64,000 nucleotides of DNA from Macrostomum hystrix (Eukaryota; Platyhelminthes; Macrostomidae): assembly GCA_950097015.1 (NCBI GenBank), contig CATNEN010000038.1, forward strand, positions 12,704,001 through 12,768,000, in the 5' to 3' direction. Made by a program: the position numbers and the translations under genes. Under the pieces are notes generated by a model. That model was not told the DNA's origin. It did not search any database and worked only from the letters and a program-made list of their open reading frames with translations. Every line of letters starts with the position of its first letter. The stretch's first letter is position 1. Positions 33,226-45,552 of the stretch are shown piece after piece.

Positions 33226-35812
33226 TTAGTGGGGCCGCGCGGACTGCAGCTTAGAGGCGGACTCGGACAGGTGCCGCTGTAGTGTGCGCTGCTTTCGACT
33301 CGACTGGCCAGTGGCGCTGCCCTGTGGGCCGCCTTGAACGCAGTCGCGCACGTGCAATGCCATAATGTCTACGGCCACAGAGTTGTCGGCACCGCGCGGC
33401 AAGATTAGGTCGGCGTATTTTTTAGTCGGCAAGCAGAACTCCTCGAAAGCTGGCTTGACAAAACTGGAGTAGCCCTGCAGCACTGTCTCCAGCTCTCTGT
33501 TGTGTAAAGACAGTGTAATGACAGGTGAAATGCTTGAGTGTGAAAAGATTTAAGAACGTGCACAGAGTTTTCTGTAGACAATTTTTAGGTCACTTGTTAG
33601 AGATGAAACTCTTAGACTGGGTTTAGGTCCACCTGTTAGACAAATGTGCTACAGATGGTGTTAGATATTAAAGGTATTAGAGATGGAAATGTTCAATATT
33701 ATACACAGCTAGATACCCAGTTATCAGGCACTATATACACAGTTTCGTCCCAGAACTTATTCCTACCTGCTCTTGGCCAAATCTGTCCGGACTCTGCGAG
33801 CCAGTCTGGTGTCTGAGTCGCAGTCTACAAACAGCTTCACATCTAGCAGATCTCGAACCTTGGAACAGTAAAATAGCAGAATGCCTTCAACAAGCAGGAC
33901 ATCGACAAGAGCTAATTCCTTCTGTTTTGCTGGATCAAACTGGTTTGTGGCCTTGTCATAGAATGGCACAGAAACTGATTTGCCAGCGCGAAATTCGCTA
34001 AGTGTATTGAACAGCTGGTCAAAGTCAAATGCGTCTGCAATGCCAGTAGTGCTAATTGCATAGAGATTTAAGATGAATCAATTACAAAAACCACATGTGA
34101 AAGCATGATAATCATCTCACCTGGATGATCGAAATTGAATTGACCATCATTAGCTAGGGCTTGCTCTTCACTAGTTAGCTTGCGATAAAATGAGCTCATG
34201 CTTATAACATCCACTCTACTCTGCTGAGCGTCAGACTCAGCTATCTGCTGCATGATGCGCTCACAGACAGATGTCTAAAATGTAAATGTGCAGAAGAAAG
34301 GCCAGTGGCAGAGTGGTTAACACATTTGTAGAGAGAAGTTGTAGAGAGAAGGCCTGGGGCATGTGAAATTTATGCCCTTGCAGACCAACCTCCAAAGCAC
34401 AGTGAAGTGTACACTGCCTGACGATAAGAAAGTCAAAGGAGGCGCGAAGATGCATTCTCAGTGGCTACTAGATTATGGAAGTGTTTAGAATCTTTTGTAC
34501 CTAGATGAGTTTGAAGTAACTTATGGACTATACAGACATAAGACAGAGCTAGATGTGGCAATCATCGAATGGCCACAGACAGCTCATTCCCTGTTACTTT
34601 TTGTTTAAACAAATTTGTAAGTAAATTCTCTCTATGGGCAAATTTGATTCTAGTTTTGGCAAACTAGATAGTAAAGATGCATATTCTGTGCAGCTCAACC
34701 AGAATACACCATTGCTTAGTATGTCACCATGCAATGCTTTAGAATTTAAGCAGTGCCACAAAAATTTCAGTGGAGGTGGAGTGGGACCAGACAAAACAGA
34801 TCATTTTAATTCTTAAAAGTTTTGTAATGTATTTTTATTAAATAGATAGCTGTTTCTATACATTTTTACCCTAAAGCAATAAAGCACAAAACATTAGATG
34901 AATTTTAAGTATTTATAGTTATAATGAAAAAATATAACACTTATACAGCTGACCAAGAACACAGATTTAGTCAGGCAATTGATTTATGTTAATCAACCAT
35001 TAATCAATCAATCAAGTACGCTAATACCTAACCGGTTTTACACCATCACTGCTCAGGGGCATAGCCAAGATTTTTTTGGGGATATCGGTTTTGGTTCTAT
35101 CCAGAGTATCCAGAATAAAAAACAATTAATTCAATTGTTTTGAATTGAATTCGAGACATCAAATTTGGGAGTATTGGCCGATACACTGATACCACTGTTA
35201 CTGCTTTTAACTATCAAATGTCAATAATAGGTTTATATATAAACCAACAGAGAGCTGCTTAACTTATAACCGGCAAGTTTGCTTTCAATAACAAAATTAT
35301 GCACACAAAAACAAACAAATTCACAATGAGATAATGGTATCTAATTAATTATTATATAAAGCTGTTTATAGTATGTTTGGTAGGCCTAAGTGTTTTTGTA
35401 TTGTGTAGCAAATTTAATTAATAAAGTGAATTTAATTTTTGAGGAATCACATTAGACTTCTATATGCATACATAAGGCATGTTTTTTAAGCTGGGAAAAT
35501 TGAAATGGCTAAGACAATGCATATTATACACTCTTCTTCTATACATTCAGCTATATGCTGGATGCTGGATGCTATATGCTATATGCTGGATCATTATATG
35601 TCCTTCCATATAAACAAGCACCATATATATTCTATTTTTAAATGCATAAAAACATACCATGCACTCAAGTGCACACAATACTCATATTCCTTGAAAACAG
35701 AGGGCGTAATGATCAACTATGGAATAAAAAATACTCTCAAGCCTATGCCTACCTTTCCAGAAGAACTACCTCCGGCAACGCCAATTAGAATAGTTCTCTT
35801 GCTCTCTGGCAT
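33226..35812 (-). CDS. UCK: Uridine-cytidine kinase, four exons
   Basis: This salvage enzyme phosphorylates uridine and cytidine to UMP and CMP. Minus-strand exons are 35753-35812, 34121-34274, 33767-34034 and 33226-33496, with phases 0, 1 and 2. They give 250 residues, close to animal UCK1/2. Exon 1 has the P-loop [10 protein letters not shown]. Exon 2 has [10 protein letters not shown] and FNFDHP, the latter split by an intron. Exon 3 has [16 protein letters not shown] and the arginine-rich lid [10 protein letters not shown]. Exon 4 has [18 protein letters not shown] and LPRGADN, and the protein ends SARPH. All expected motifs are present. Intron 1 hosts a SINE remnant, and the 3' UTR appears to consist largely of a minisatellite. 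Confidence 0.95.
34298..34478 (+). mobile_element. SINE, family A, degraded fragment in UCK intron 1
   Basis: Keeps GGCCAGTGGCAGAGTGGTTA (A box) and the body words AGTGTACACTGCCTGACGAT and AAGTCA. The B box and much of the middle are lost. Confidence 0.75.
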
Positions 35813-37009
35813 GCTGATTACTAATCACTGGAAATATTACTTGAAATACCAGAAAACAACACGACTGCACTGAATGAACAATTAGACAAATGAAGGCCAA
35901 GGGAAACAAGGAATCTTCAATTTTCGGTTTCAGAGTCGGTCGAATTTTCGTGTTTATAGTAACAGAATTCAATTGTTATCGTTAAAAGTAAAACAAAAAA
36001 CATATTCGGTAGTTAGAAAATAACCGACACAAAAAAATAACTTTCAGCACATGTTTTAAAAAAAGAACAAGGTTCGCAAAACAAATAATTGATGTAAAAT
36101 TTTACTGAAGAAAATAGCATTTTTTCATTTTTTAACTTGTCCTTGAAAAAAATTTGTGAGAGACTTTTTAATTCATAGTTCTCCATGGACGTCATTTTAT
36201 TTCTAGAGTAACTTCAGCTTCGCTGAATCCAGATTTGAGATATTCATTATGAGATATTCACTTTCCTATGTAAATCTTTTCTGACTGATATAAGTCATCA
36301 TCAAAGAACACAAGTGAAACAATCAATTAATTACGCTTGTCTTTTTCTTTTACCTCATTATCGTTTGATAAGTTATTTACAATGTAGCATTTTCGGATTT
36401 TTGTGGTTTAACAGGATACGGAAGACTAAATAGTCGAAACACTATGAAGGATATACAATTATTTCGGTTTGGCTGCATTTCCTATGCTCTTTTTGAGTTT
36501 TTTTGCAAACGTTGGTATTTATCACTTTTTTGGGATTAAAATATTTTAATAAAACAAATAGTTGCATTATTTAAATCGAAAGCTAAAAAATCTTTTAAAA
36601 TTTTATTTTTTTTATCAATTAAACACAAGGCAGGAAAAAAACAAGATACAAGTTAAATATGATAACTAATGATCACGAGGCAATAAAACATGTTCTATAT
36701 TTTCTGACTGTAAGGTCTCAGTTTGCATATTTTTCTCAAACTCACATCTTTAGGTTCTTCTGTCTTACTAATAATCGTTGTTAAACATAATTGATTATTT
36801 TATAACAAGAATGATAACAATTTATAACAAGATAACTTTAGTTAAGCATATTAACTTTTCAAAATGAGAAATATTATGAAGCTGTTATTGTTGAAAAAAC
36901 GATTCTGATGAAAACATCAAGCAGAGTAACAAATATTCATTTGACTGTAAGCCACATCTTTTCTCATAATAAATTCACCCTCAGAGTGAGTGTGAGTGAC
37001 TCCTACAAT
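35813..37009. other. Intergenic region between divergent genes
   Basis: It lies between the UCK start (minus) and the DUF4551-like start (plus), so it probably holds both promoters. AT-rich, with no repeats or extra exons that I can support. A 5' exon of the plus-strand gene may end here, because CACCCTCAG near 36985 is a possible acceptor. Confidence 0.4.
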
Positions 37010-40000
37010 ATGGACATTCAGGAGCTGGAGGTGCTAGACAGTGCCATCAATGAAGCCTTTGATTTGTCAGCCAGAGAACGAGTCCTGATACGAGAGCGGG
37101 TACTCACAGACTTTTTCGGTGAGAAGCGTGTCCTGGAGCCATTCTACCTTATTCTAGTGGATGTCCGGCTTTACCTAGTACCAGTAAAGAGCCTGCAATT
37201 GTCACTGGGCTCGTCATTAGCTCAACCGCCTCCTAGGAAGATTGTAATGCACCATCTGGCGCACTTGGATAGAATTAAATCGCTCCGGGTAGAAACTAGG
37301 CCGCCAAAGTTGATTATTCCTTTGGTGGAGAAAATCCTCACGCTGCTAATTGAAATTCAGGCTAATAATCTGCGGATTTCGCATAGTGAAGACTCTGTAG
37401 AACACAGTACATTGCAGACGTCCATTGGAATGGAAACTGATATGCTACTGGATCTCACGTGAGTTACTGCTGTCTGCAGTCTACAGAAAATTATGCGATT
37501 GTAAAGTCTGTTGATAAGTAGCAAGCCAAATTTTCCTTTGCATTGTCGCTAGTTTTCCTAAATTTGTCTTTCTCTTATGAAACAGGGGCCTGTCCACTGA
37601 CCGACCGGCGTCGGTAGTTGCGACAGCCACCGCGGTAGACACCGCCGCTCTAGATTCAGCGGTGACTTCGGTGGCTCCTCCAACATTCGATGCCACTGCG
37701 ACAGCCTCGAAAAAGACCGTCGGCTGCTGCGGCTCGAGACGCGGCGCCGATGTCAACGCAGAAGACGTCAACAAGTCGTCGAAGCCCACGACAGTGGCAG
37801 AGCCGTCAACTCGCACGGTGAAGATCTACTTGAATTATTTTCGCAGGTCGCATGCCGAGAGCGACTGGGCGTTTCAACAATTGCGCGACGCATGGAGCAA
37901 GCAGGTGCTGAGGAGGACATTAGAATGCGATCAGGACTACCTGCTGCTCACGACCCGGCGGGCCACTGTGCACCTAGCCGAGTCCGACTATCGGCTTCTG
38001 TTTGAAGGCCTTGTAAGCGATCTGGAGCGGACAGTCGGCGATGCCGCCAGCCTCAGCGACCTCCTCCTGGAACTTTTCGTTTCTTTAAAGCGATACTTCA
38101 TCGTCAAGAAGCTTTTCTGGGAGACGCCTAAATTATTTGAACTCTTGGTGGTCACCATGGAAACAGTTGCTAAGGAGCAACAGCGCTCCGGCGAAGCTTT
38201 GACGGAGATTGAAAAGCAGCAGCATGGAAACCAGCTGAAGGTGCTGTTGCACTCGCTTCAGGCGCTTAACTGCTCCTTTGAGGTGAGTGATTATAAACTG
38301 GAGTGACTGAACTGGACAATTAGTGGATGCAGCTGAATAATTGATGATAGATTGAGAGACCTGGATAGTTACTGATATACCAGGATTATGATTGATAGGA
38401 CCGGATTATGATTGATAGGACCGGATTATGATTGATAGACTTGGATAATTGCTGATAGACCTGGATAACGATTGATAGACAAGGTAATGGTTAATAGACC
38501 TGAAAATTGATTTATAGATTTGAATAATGATCGATTGACCTGGGTAATGACTGATAGATAGACATGGAATATGACGATGGACCTGGATTATGATCGATAG
38601 ACCTGAGGAATGATCGATAGACCTGAGGAATGATCGATAGAACTAAATGATGATTGATTGAACAGCTAATTCCTGTTAAGAATGAAGCTGTCAACATTTA
38701 TTATAACCCCGTCGTCATCTCGCTCAGGACACGGAAGCTCTGGCCAGTCGGCACCGATCTCTGCACCAGAGCGAGGGCCGCCTCATCCCCAGCCTGATTG
38801 GCGCGCTGAGCGCATCGGTTCTTGTCACCGACGGCCGGCACAGCTGGGGCGACGTGGACGGTGATCCCGAGGTTGTGACGGAACAGGTGGCAGTCTATCG
38901 AGCGCTGCTCGTTGAGCGAGCCAGGACCTTCTACCACCTCATGGCTCAGTGGTGAGCGGCCGTTATAAAATTCCATTGGGCTCCATTCTTTAACAGTACA
39001 AAGACCCCGCTATTTCCCCTCCCCTGGATGAAGACCACTGGGACATCTCAAATACCCTACACTGCCTACTTCACGATAGATTCCGAACCGAATGACTGAT
39101 TTTTGTGAAAGTCCACCATATGTATTAAATTTTCCGCCTTTTACGATGAACTAAACTTTAAAAGCCGTCCGAGTCAGCATCTTTGAGATGTTCAGCGATT
39201 CTTGTTGAAGACCCTGGTGACTACAACAACTAACATTGCACTGTGTAAACCTCTTTGGCGAATCCATATTGGTAAAAAAATTAACAATTTAATCGGGGTT
39301 CGGTGGCATAGCGGTTATCGCGTTTGCCTCTCGCACCGCGGTCCCTAAGTTCCATTCCACGGCGAGGCCACATTTATTTGGGGCGCTACCGCGGAGAGAC
39401 GGCTTGAGGGCTTGTCAAGCAATTTACGTCCTTGAGGGCCAACCTCCAAGGCACAGTGAAATGTACACTGCCTGACGATGAGAAAGTCAGGCCAGATGTA
39501 CACACCTGTGTGAGCGTATGTCTGCGTACAGTATCTGTGTGCGTGTGTGCTCAGCAGTCAGCGAAATGGGCAGAATTGCCTGCTCGCTGGCTGCGGGTCT
39601 AGTGTCACTAAATGATGTGCCACTGCCCGCAGCCCTCCTGCAATTATTATTAACAATTAAATTAATTCAAAATTCTTTGAATTAAAGCCACCAATAACAG
39701 CCGACATAGTTACATGATGAATTTTTGTGAGAATAAAAATATGCCTATATTTGTAGTTCTTGCCACCCGACACTCCGACAAGAATCGTTGAATATCTCGA
39801 CGATGGATGCCGATGTTTTGTGATTCTGCGAGTAGAATAATCGAATAGAGCGGAAAATTTTAGCCCGTGTTCTGCATTTTCATGGCGACTGGTTGAATAT
39901 TTTGGGCGATACTAAAATGTGGGTATTCGATATTGTTCTACTGTTTCTACTGTTTAGGAAAGGGTTGTAGCCTAGTTCTTAGAGCATGGTCGGTAGTTCG

Positions 40001-42774
40001 ATTCCTAACTCTAGGAAAAAAATGTCCTTACTTAACTCTGCATTGGTTCAGTTCAACCAGCTGTTAAATGGGCACCAGCATCAGCTGGGGTAAGTGAGGG
40101 CAGGTGTGGCACCCCAGTCCATGGACTGAACAGCCGTACGCAGCCTGCAGATGCTCCGCGCAAAAAGTAGCGATGTGCTGTCGCATCTTGTCGGAGTTGT
40201 AATCAATTATTATTCTTGTAACTCTTTACATAGTTTCCTGTTCTTTTCTCTTTCTATCCGAATAAATAGCTTCGTAGCTTTCAATAATTTATATGATTAT
40301 CTGATTCTATCAATCGTTTTTAGATTTTTTAGAAGTTCACTTCTTAGCTATTTAATTTTATTCATGGACATCTCATTATTCATACACAATGATATCTGTA
40401 ATTCGATTCTTAAAATGAAAAATAATTGAATCCGATTTGTATGGAAAAAATTCTAAATAAGCTTTAAATTTAAACAAGCAGTTTTCATTTGCCCCAATTG
40501 CAGTTCAGGTCATTCTGGCAGGTAAGGTGCTGCTCGCAGTTTTTTTTACAAACCTTGTAATTAAATAAAAGTTGTTGCTTTCAGAAACATATTTTATAAC
40601 CCTCATAACAAATTTCAAGAACATAATAAACCTAATAAATACATATAATACCACTGTAATTGCTTGTTTGCTAACATTTTATGCGCTTTGCGCCCATTAT
40701 ACTACTACTTATTCATGTAGCAAGTAGCGTTAGTTTGCAGTAGCGAGTCGGTAATATTTGCTGTTAATGCTTTTTGTGCATTTGTTAAATAAGCACAAAA
40801 AATTTGCGGTTCTGTTTACACCAGCAGTGTAAAACTGATGTCGTGTTACGGCACTGAAGTGGTGCAAATGTGACTCCGTCATTCAGGCAATATCCGAACA
40901 TCACAGCGTGGCTGAAATAAAATCAAGGACCACTAGTAGTTAGCTACTGCGAGTAAAATTAGTCCTTGAGCAAACTTTGCACCAATATGCTCTATGAGAT
41001 ACTTCCTACACCAAAAGCACGTGAGATGGTGTTCATTAACAGTAGGACTACGAAGCCATTTTGCCGCCCGTTTTTATACCAAGGAGGGATTTTACCCCAC
41101 CCTGAGAACATTTTTTGGCAGCGCCTGAAAGCTAACCGCGTAGGGTGGTGACTGATTGGTTGACAGACTAGGCGATGGTGTACTGTAGTTGAGCTGCGCT
41201 TAATATTTAGGCTTCAGCAGTGAAATTTTAGAAATTCGCGTCAGGATGTTTAGAGTGGCCTAGATTTCCACATTTTTTGCATTTGAAGGTCCCGCAGTCC
41301 GTCTAGATAAATGTAGGTGACCACCAAAGACGGAGATGATGCAGGCACATTCGGGTGACATGCTGAGAAAGTTTGAAGGTCTGGAAAGGCCGCACTGAGG
41401 CGCAGTGCAAATTCGTGTATAGGGGGTGTATGAAATACACTAGCTCTTATGGGAAAAATCGTACCTTCGGCCAGAAACATTGAATATCTCGACGGTCTGA
41501 AGAGCTGGCGACTTGTTTCTTGTTTCAGAAGATGCGCAACAAAAAGTTAGCCCGTGTTCTTGAGTTTCGTGTGCTTGCATTGTTCCGTTCGGGTGCAGCA
41601 AAAAAATTGTCAGGTCCCCCCCCCTTGGTAGTTCTACTGTTGAGTGGTCGTGAAATTTTTATCTGTTTTGTGGTGCATGGGGTTGTTTTATTTACTTTAT
41701 AGTTTTTTAGCGAACTTTAGCGAAATCCTTTTCAAGGCTTTTTAAGACCGATGAAAAAAACACTATTGAAAAAGGCCTCATAAAAAGACCTTGTGATGCG
41801 CAAACACGAAACCAAAATATAAAAAGTAAGAAAAAATATTACTTACGTGTTGAGTAAACCTGGAAGAACTTCGGTTCACTTGGCTTGAGGCTGTCTTTCT
41901 TATGGTTCTCCTTAAAGCTAGTCATAAAATGTGAAAACTGGCGTTTGCTTAAATCCCGAAAAGGATAAAAAATAATAGGGTTCTCATGAGATTTCGAAAA
42001 ATATTTTATTATCCGTTTTTATTGAGTTCTCTTGCGTTCTTTAAATATAAAAAGGAGATTTCCCGTTACTTTGTCTAAAATAGAAACAAATTTAGATTCC
42101 CCCTCTGTCTTTTCTAAAAATAGAAACAACAATTGCTTCTTTCAGTAAACATAAACAAATAGGATATCCAGCCAGCTTTAAAAAAGAGCCAATGAAAGGA
42201 TTCCCCAAATTGGAAACTAAACTCTTGTCACACAATTTACTCCCTTCTGTGTTGTTTGTTGAACAGAGAGAGATGTCCTGAACATTTCAAGCTTGCACTC
42301 CCGATGTCGAATTTTTTCCACACCTTCAGACAGGAGGAGCTAAATCCCCTCAGCTTGACCCGCCTAGCAACCGCACCCGCCTGCAAGCCGGGCTTCTTGA
42401 CCTTCGTCGCCGACTGCCTGCGCCACTGCGCCAGACACTTCGACTACTACGGCCGAGTTCGCGCCGGCGCTCCCGTGGCGGAAATGCGACCAGAGACCGC
42501 AGTGCAGCTGTTCGAAGCTCTTGACGCCCTTCGCCGAATCCTGATGGTCAGCCAGGACGCCTGGAATGGCGCCCACGCCTGCCCGGAGCTCCTGGCCGAG
42601 GTGCGCCACTTTCTGCGGCGCAGTCGGGTCGCCGCCTGCCTCCGCCGCGGTCTGCCGCTTCGCGATGCCTTCTTAGTGCTCGCCGATGATCTCCGTCGAG
42701 TCCTGCAGCTACATCTAGACGATGTCAATACTGACGTTGGCAATGGCAGCAACGGCCGAGCAATGAAGGCTGCC
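37010..42774 (+). CDS. DUF4551 / C12orf56-like protein
   Basis: The exons are 37010-37458, 37586-38282, 38728-38951 and 42268-42774, with phases 2, 0 and 2, about 625 residues. Exon 1 has EKRVLEPFYLILVDVRLYLV, then LAHLDRIKSLRV, which resembles the N-terminal PH-like region of C12orf56. Exon 2 has SESDWAFQQL-type sequence (as HAESDWAFQQLRDAW) and FIVKKLFWETPKLFELLV. Exon 4 has TAVQLFEALDALRRIL. The family assignment is from memory and moderate. The gene's function is not established. The exon 3 to 4 junction is a problem: TG from exon 3 plus A from exon 4 would make TGA. A further in-phase exon between 38952 and 42267, or another splice site, is needed. The start at 37010 is the first ATG in the conserved frame. 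Confidence 0.6.
38320..38665. repeat. Degenerate minisatellite, about 20 bp unit
   Basis: Loose copies of GATTGATAGACCTGGATAAT in intron 2 of the DUF4551-like gene. High divergence. Confidence 0.75.
39294..39648 (+). mobile_element. SINE, family A, full copy
   Basis: Starts GGGGTTCGGTGGCATAGCGG, with a B-box-like AGTTCCATTCC and the shared body, and ends at an AATTATT tail. Target duplications ATTAACAATTTAAT (39280-39293) and ATTAACAATTAAAT (39649-39662) differ at one base. It lies in intron 3 of the DUF4551-like gene. Confidence 0.88.
39958..40165 (+). mobile_element. tRNA-derived SINE, family B, copy 1
   Basis: GGTTGTAGCCTAGTTCTTAG (A box region) and TAGTTCGATTCC (B box) lead into the body CTTAACTCTGCATTGGTTCA and CCAGTCCATGGACTGAACAG. 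The better-preserved copy is at 49688-49985. Confidence 0.8.
41033..41535 (+). repeat. Dispersed repeat family R1, copy 1
   Basis: This roughly 500 bp stretch aligns by eye along its whole length with 43853-44325 (for example GGCAGCGCC, TAATATTTAGGCTT, CACTGAGGCGCAGTG and TTGAATATCT). A third fragment of its 3' end starts near 39779. No terminal repeats or coding motif seen. It lies in intron 3 of the DUF4551-like gene. Confidence 0.8.
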
Positions 42775-42884
42775 TGACCTTCTGCTGACCCTGTGAAATG
42801 AGCCACCTAAATTTAAAGATACTACTGCCAGAAAGTACTTTTCAAGCCTTTTCAAGCTAGAATTCACAATTGCTTCAATTCGCC

Positions 42885-42985
42885 CAGGGAAAATGGGAAG
42901 CAGCATTAGCAAGTGGAGTTGGCTTCTCCAGTCCATTTACTGAACAGTTGTACACAGCCGTTGGAAGCGCAGTGGAATAGCTGCG
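42885..42985 (+). mobile_element. SINE, family B, 3' fragment
   Basis: Shares AAATGGGAAGCAGCATTAGC-type sequence and CCAGTCCATTTACTGAACAG with the family B body. The tRNA-like head is missing. Confidence 0.6.
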
Positions 42986-43852
42986 TACATTTGTATCAAT
43001 CTTTGTTTGCCTCATTAATGTACTTTCTAGGAATACTGATCCATTTATCACTTCTTCGGAAATGACGCTGTTATTAGAAATCTATTTTTAGAATATGCAA
43101 CGATGTCCTTTTATATCTCTATGGCCCTCTCCACCGACCTGTTGGCTTGCAGCTGGCATCTCTCACTTGACTTCGCATCCGTTAATTAGTTTATTGTACA
43201 GTAAAATGCAGATGAGACAGTTTATAAGTATTTTTTCATTATATAAAATACTATTAGATTGTAGATTCTTCCAAAGTGATTTTTCTTTTGACTGATTAAC
43301 AACTCCACAGTGATATTCTCGAGATTTTTTCTAACACTCTTGCAGCTTTTGCTTGTTTTGATTAATGCTAAGTAGTTTTTTTGTGTTTACAAGTGTTTAC
43401 AAATAGATTTTTATTATAAAAATTATTCGATGACATTTGCAAATTTGATAGTCCATTTTTGTTATAGTAAAGCTGATTATTATGCGGAGAGAAATAGATA
43501 AACAAAGTGAGATAAAGAAAAAAGTCACGGATGTGTCAACGTAAGGAAAGTCACAGCAGACATTGTGACTGACACAGAAAGTCAGTCAATGACAGTGACA
43601 GACAGGCAGGTAAGGTAAGCAGGGGATAAACAGGTTGACTGGTAGGTTGTGGAGAGAGGAGTTTTGAGGATGTGAATCACCAGGAAGCGTTTTATTAACT
43701 ATTGTCCACAATGAAACAAGTTACCTACCTAATTTCTTGAGAAAGCAGAGAGCTTTTCCTATTTCAAACAATAACTTCTTGGTAATGTAATATTGCACGT
43801 TAAAACCGTTCTTCAAATGTTTCTCTGAAAATTGAATTTTCCACTGTGAAAC

Positions 43853-44325
43853 AGTTAACTGTAGGACTACCAAGCTATTTTGCCGCCTGTGTTTTTATAC
43901 CAAGTGGTTTTTTGGCAGCGCCCGAATGCTAACAGCGTTGGGTGGTCACTGATTGGAGAACAGACTAGGCGAGGGTGTCCCTGTGGTTGAGCTGCGCCTA
44001 ATATTTAGGCTTGATCAGTGAAATTGGAGAAATTCACGTCAGGTTGTCCATAGTGGCCTATTTCCACCTGTTGTAGTTCTTGAAGGTCCAGCAGTCCGTC
44101 TAAGGTAGGTTACCACCGAAGACGGAGATGATAAAAGTGCACATTCGGGTGCCTTTTGAAGGCCTGGGCAAGGCCGCACTGAGGCGCAGTGCTTATTCGT
44201 GTATAAGGGGTGTATGAAATACGCAATCGCTTAAGAGAAAAATCTGACCTTCGGCCAAAAACCATTGAATATCTTAAAGGGTCTAAAGAGCTGGCGACTT
44301 GATTATTGTTTCAGAAGATGCTTAA
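43853..44325 (+). repeat. Dispersed repeat family R1, copy 2
   Basis: Same order of shared words as copy 1 (41033-41535), with small deletions. It lies in the gene-free stretch between the DUF4551-like gene and the DUF3504 relic. Confidence 0.8.
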
Positions 44326-44458
44326 GTATATAATCTTTATATATAAGTATATAATCCCAAGACGCGCGTCCTCGGCCTTTCTCTACCATAGAAACCAAAA
44401 GAACAGACAAAGATAGTACTTAATCTACAGATATTGGAAGCGAAAGCCAAAGCGGGGG

Positions 44459-44482
44459 GTATGGGGGGCACAGCCCCCCATA
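44459..44482. other. Strong GC hairpin
   Basis: TATGGGGGGC and GCCCCCCATA are separated by two or three bases, giving a ten-pair stem. It lies about 110 bp upstream of the DUF3504 relic and may belong to that element's 5' region. Confidence 0.6.
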
Positions 44483-44590
44483 TTTACCATAGACACTAAG
44501 ATTTTTAAGTAGAAAAGGAAGGACTGGACACAGACAGACAGTCAGGCAGACTTTATAAAATCAGTGAGAGAGTAATTGCAATGTCTCTTC

Positions 44591-45281
44591 AACATGGAGG
44601 AAGATTTGGAACTTGTTTTTGACTGGCTGGATGAGGTTCAATTAAGTGAAGATCCTTCGAAATTTGCTCTAGTTTCTGATGACGAGGTTGCTGAGAGGAT
44701 TGACGCTGCGGTGCCGGAATCAACGCGCAAGAAGGAGCGATGGGCACTTAAGGCATTTGACTACTGGCCGGTTTCAAGAGAGGCAAACTAAGCTGCTTCG
44801 CGGTCACAGCTCAGGTCTAGCGGTGCTGAGGAGCGGGCCAAATGGAGTAAATCGGATTGGAACTATCTGTTGAAGACTTTCTTGTTCGAGGCCAGAAAAG
44901 CTGATGGTGCGAAGTACAACGCTAGCACTCTGAGAGACCTGTTAAATATGCTGCAACGACATGTGCTCTTTGGACTAGGAATGAACTGGAACCTATGGAC
45001 AGATGACGCCTTTCTCGATGCTCGTAGAGCCCTTGATGCAGCGATGAAGGAGACGACCAAGGAGGGGAAGGCTGCAGGAAAGTTTGCTTTGGGATCCTAT
45101 CCCGTTCAACATAGAGAAGGAGCTGTGGGATAAGAAAATACTTGGTACTGGCGATCCCAAGACGCTGCTGCATACGCTTGTGTTCTACATAGGAAAAAAC
45201 TTCGCCATACGTGGTGGAACAGAGCTGCACAGTCTGAAGAGAGGCCGAGAGATTCGCATTGAACTACACGATGGCAATTAA
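44591..45281 (+). pseudogene. DUF3504 (Crypton-derived recombinase) relic
   Basis: The frame starts MEEDLELVFDWLDEVQ and reads STRKKERWALKAFDYW. After a frame break near 44790 it continues TFLFEARKADGAKY, STLRDLLNMLQRH and RALDAAMKETTKEGKAA. After another break near 45090 it reads PFNIEKELWDKKILG, LLHTLVFYIGKNFAIRGGTE and LHSLK. This order matches the DUF3504 domain derived from Crypton tyrosine recombinases. The C-terminal recombinase boxes are missing; a 16 bp minisatellite begins about 30 bp further on. At least two frameshifts make it non-functional. It may have inserted next to the GABA-B fragment. Confidence 0.8.
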
Positions 45282-45313
45282 ATTTTTATGTATAGAGAGG
45301 AGCGGAGCACGAA

Positions 45314-45552
45314 AACTAACAGTTGCAGTGTCCGAGTGTTGCAGTGTCCGAGTGTTGCAGTGTCCGAGTGTTGCAGTGTCCGAGTGTTGCAGTGTCCGAG
45401 TGTTGCAGTGTCCGAGTGTTGCAGTGTCCGAGTGTTGCAGTTTCCGAGTGTTCCAGTGTCCGAGTGTTGCAGTGTCCGAGTGTTGCAGTGTCCGAGTGTT
45501 GCAGTGTCCGAGTGTTGCAGTGTGCGAGTGTTCCAGTGTCCGAGTGTTCCAG
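45314..45552. repeat. Minisatellite, 16 bp unit, about 15 copies
   Basis: Units of CAGTGTCCGAGTGTTG with few changes. The last unit, TGTTCCAG, forms the apparent 3' splice site of the GABA-B receptor fragment. Confidence 0.95.
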
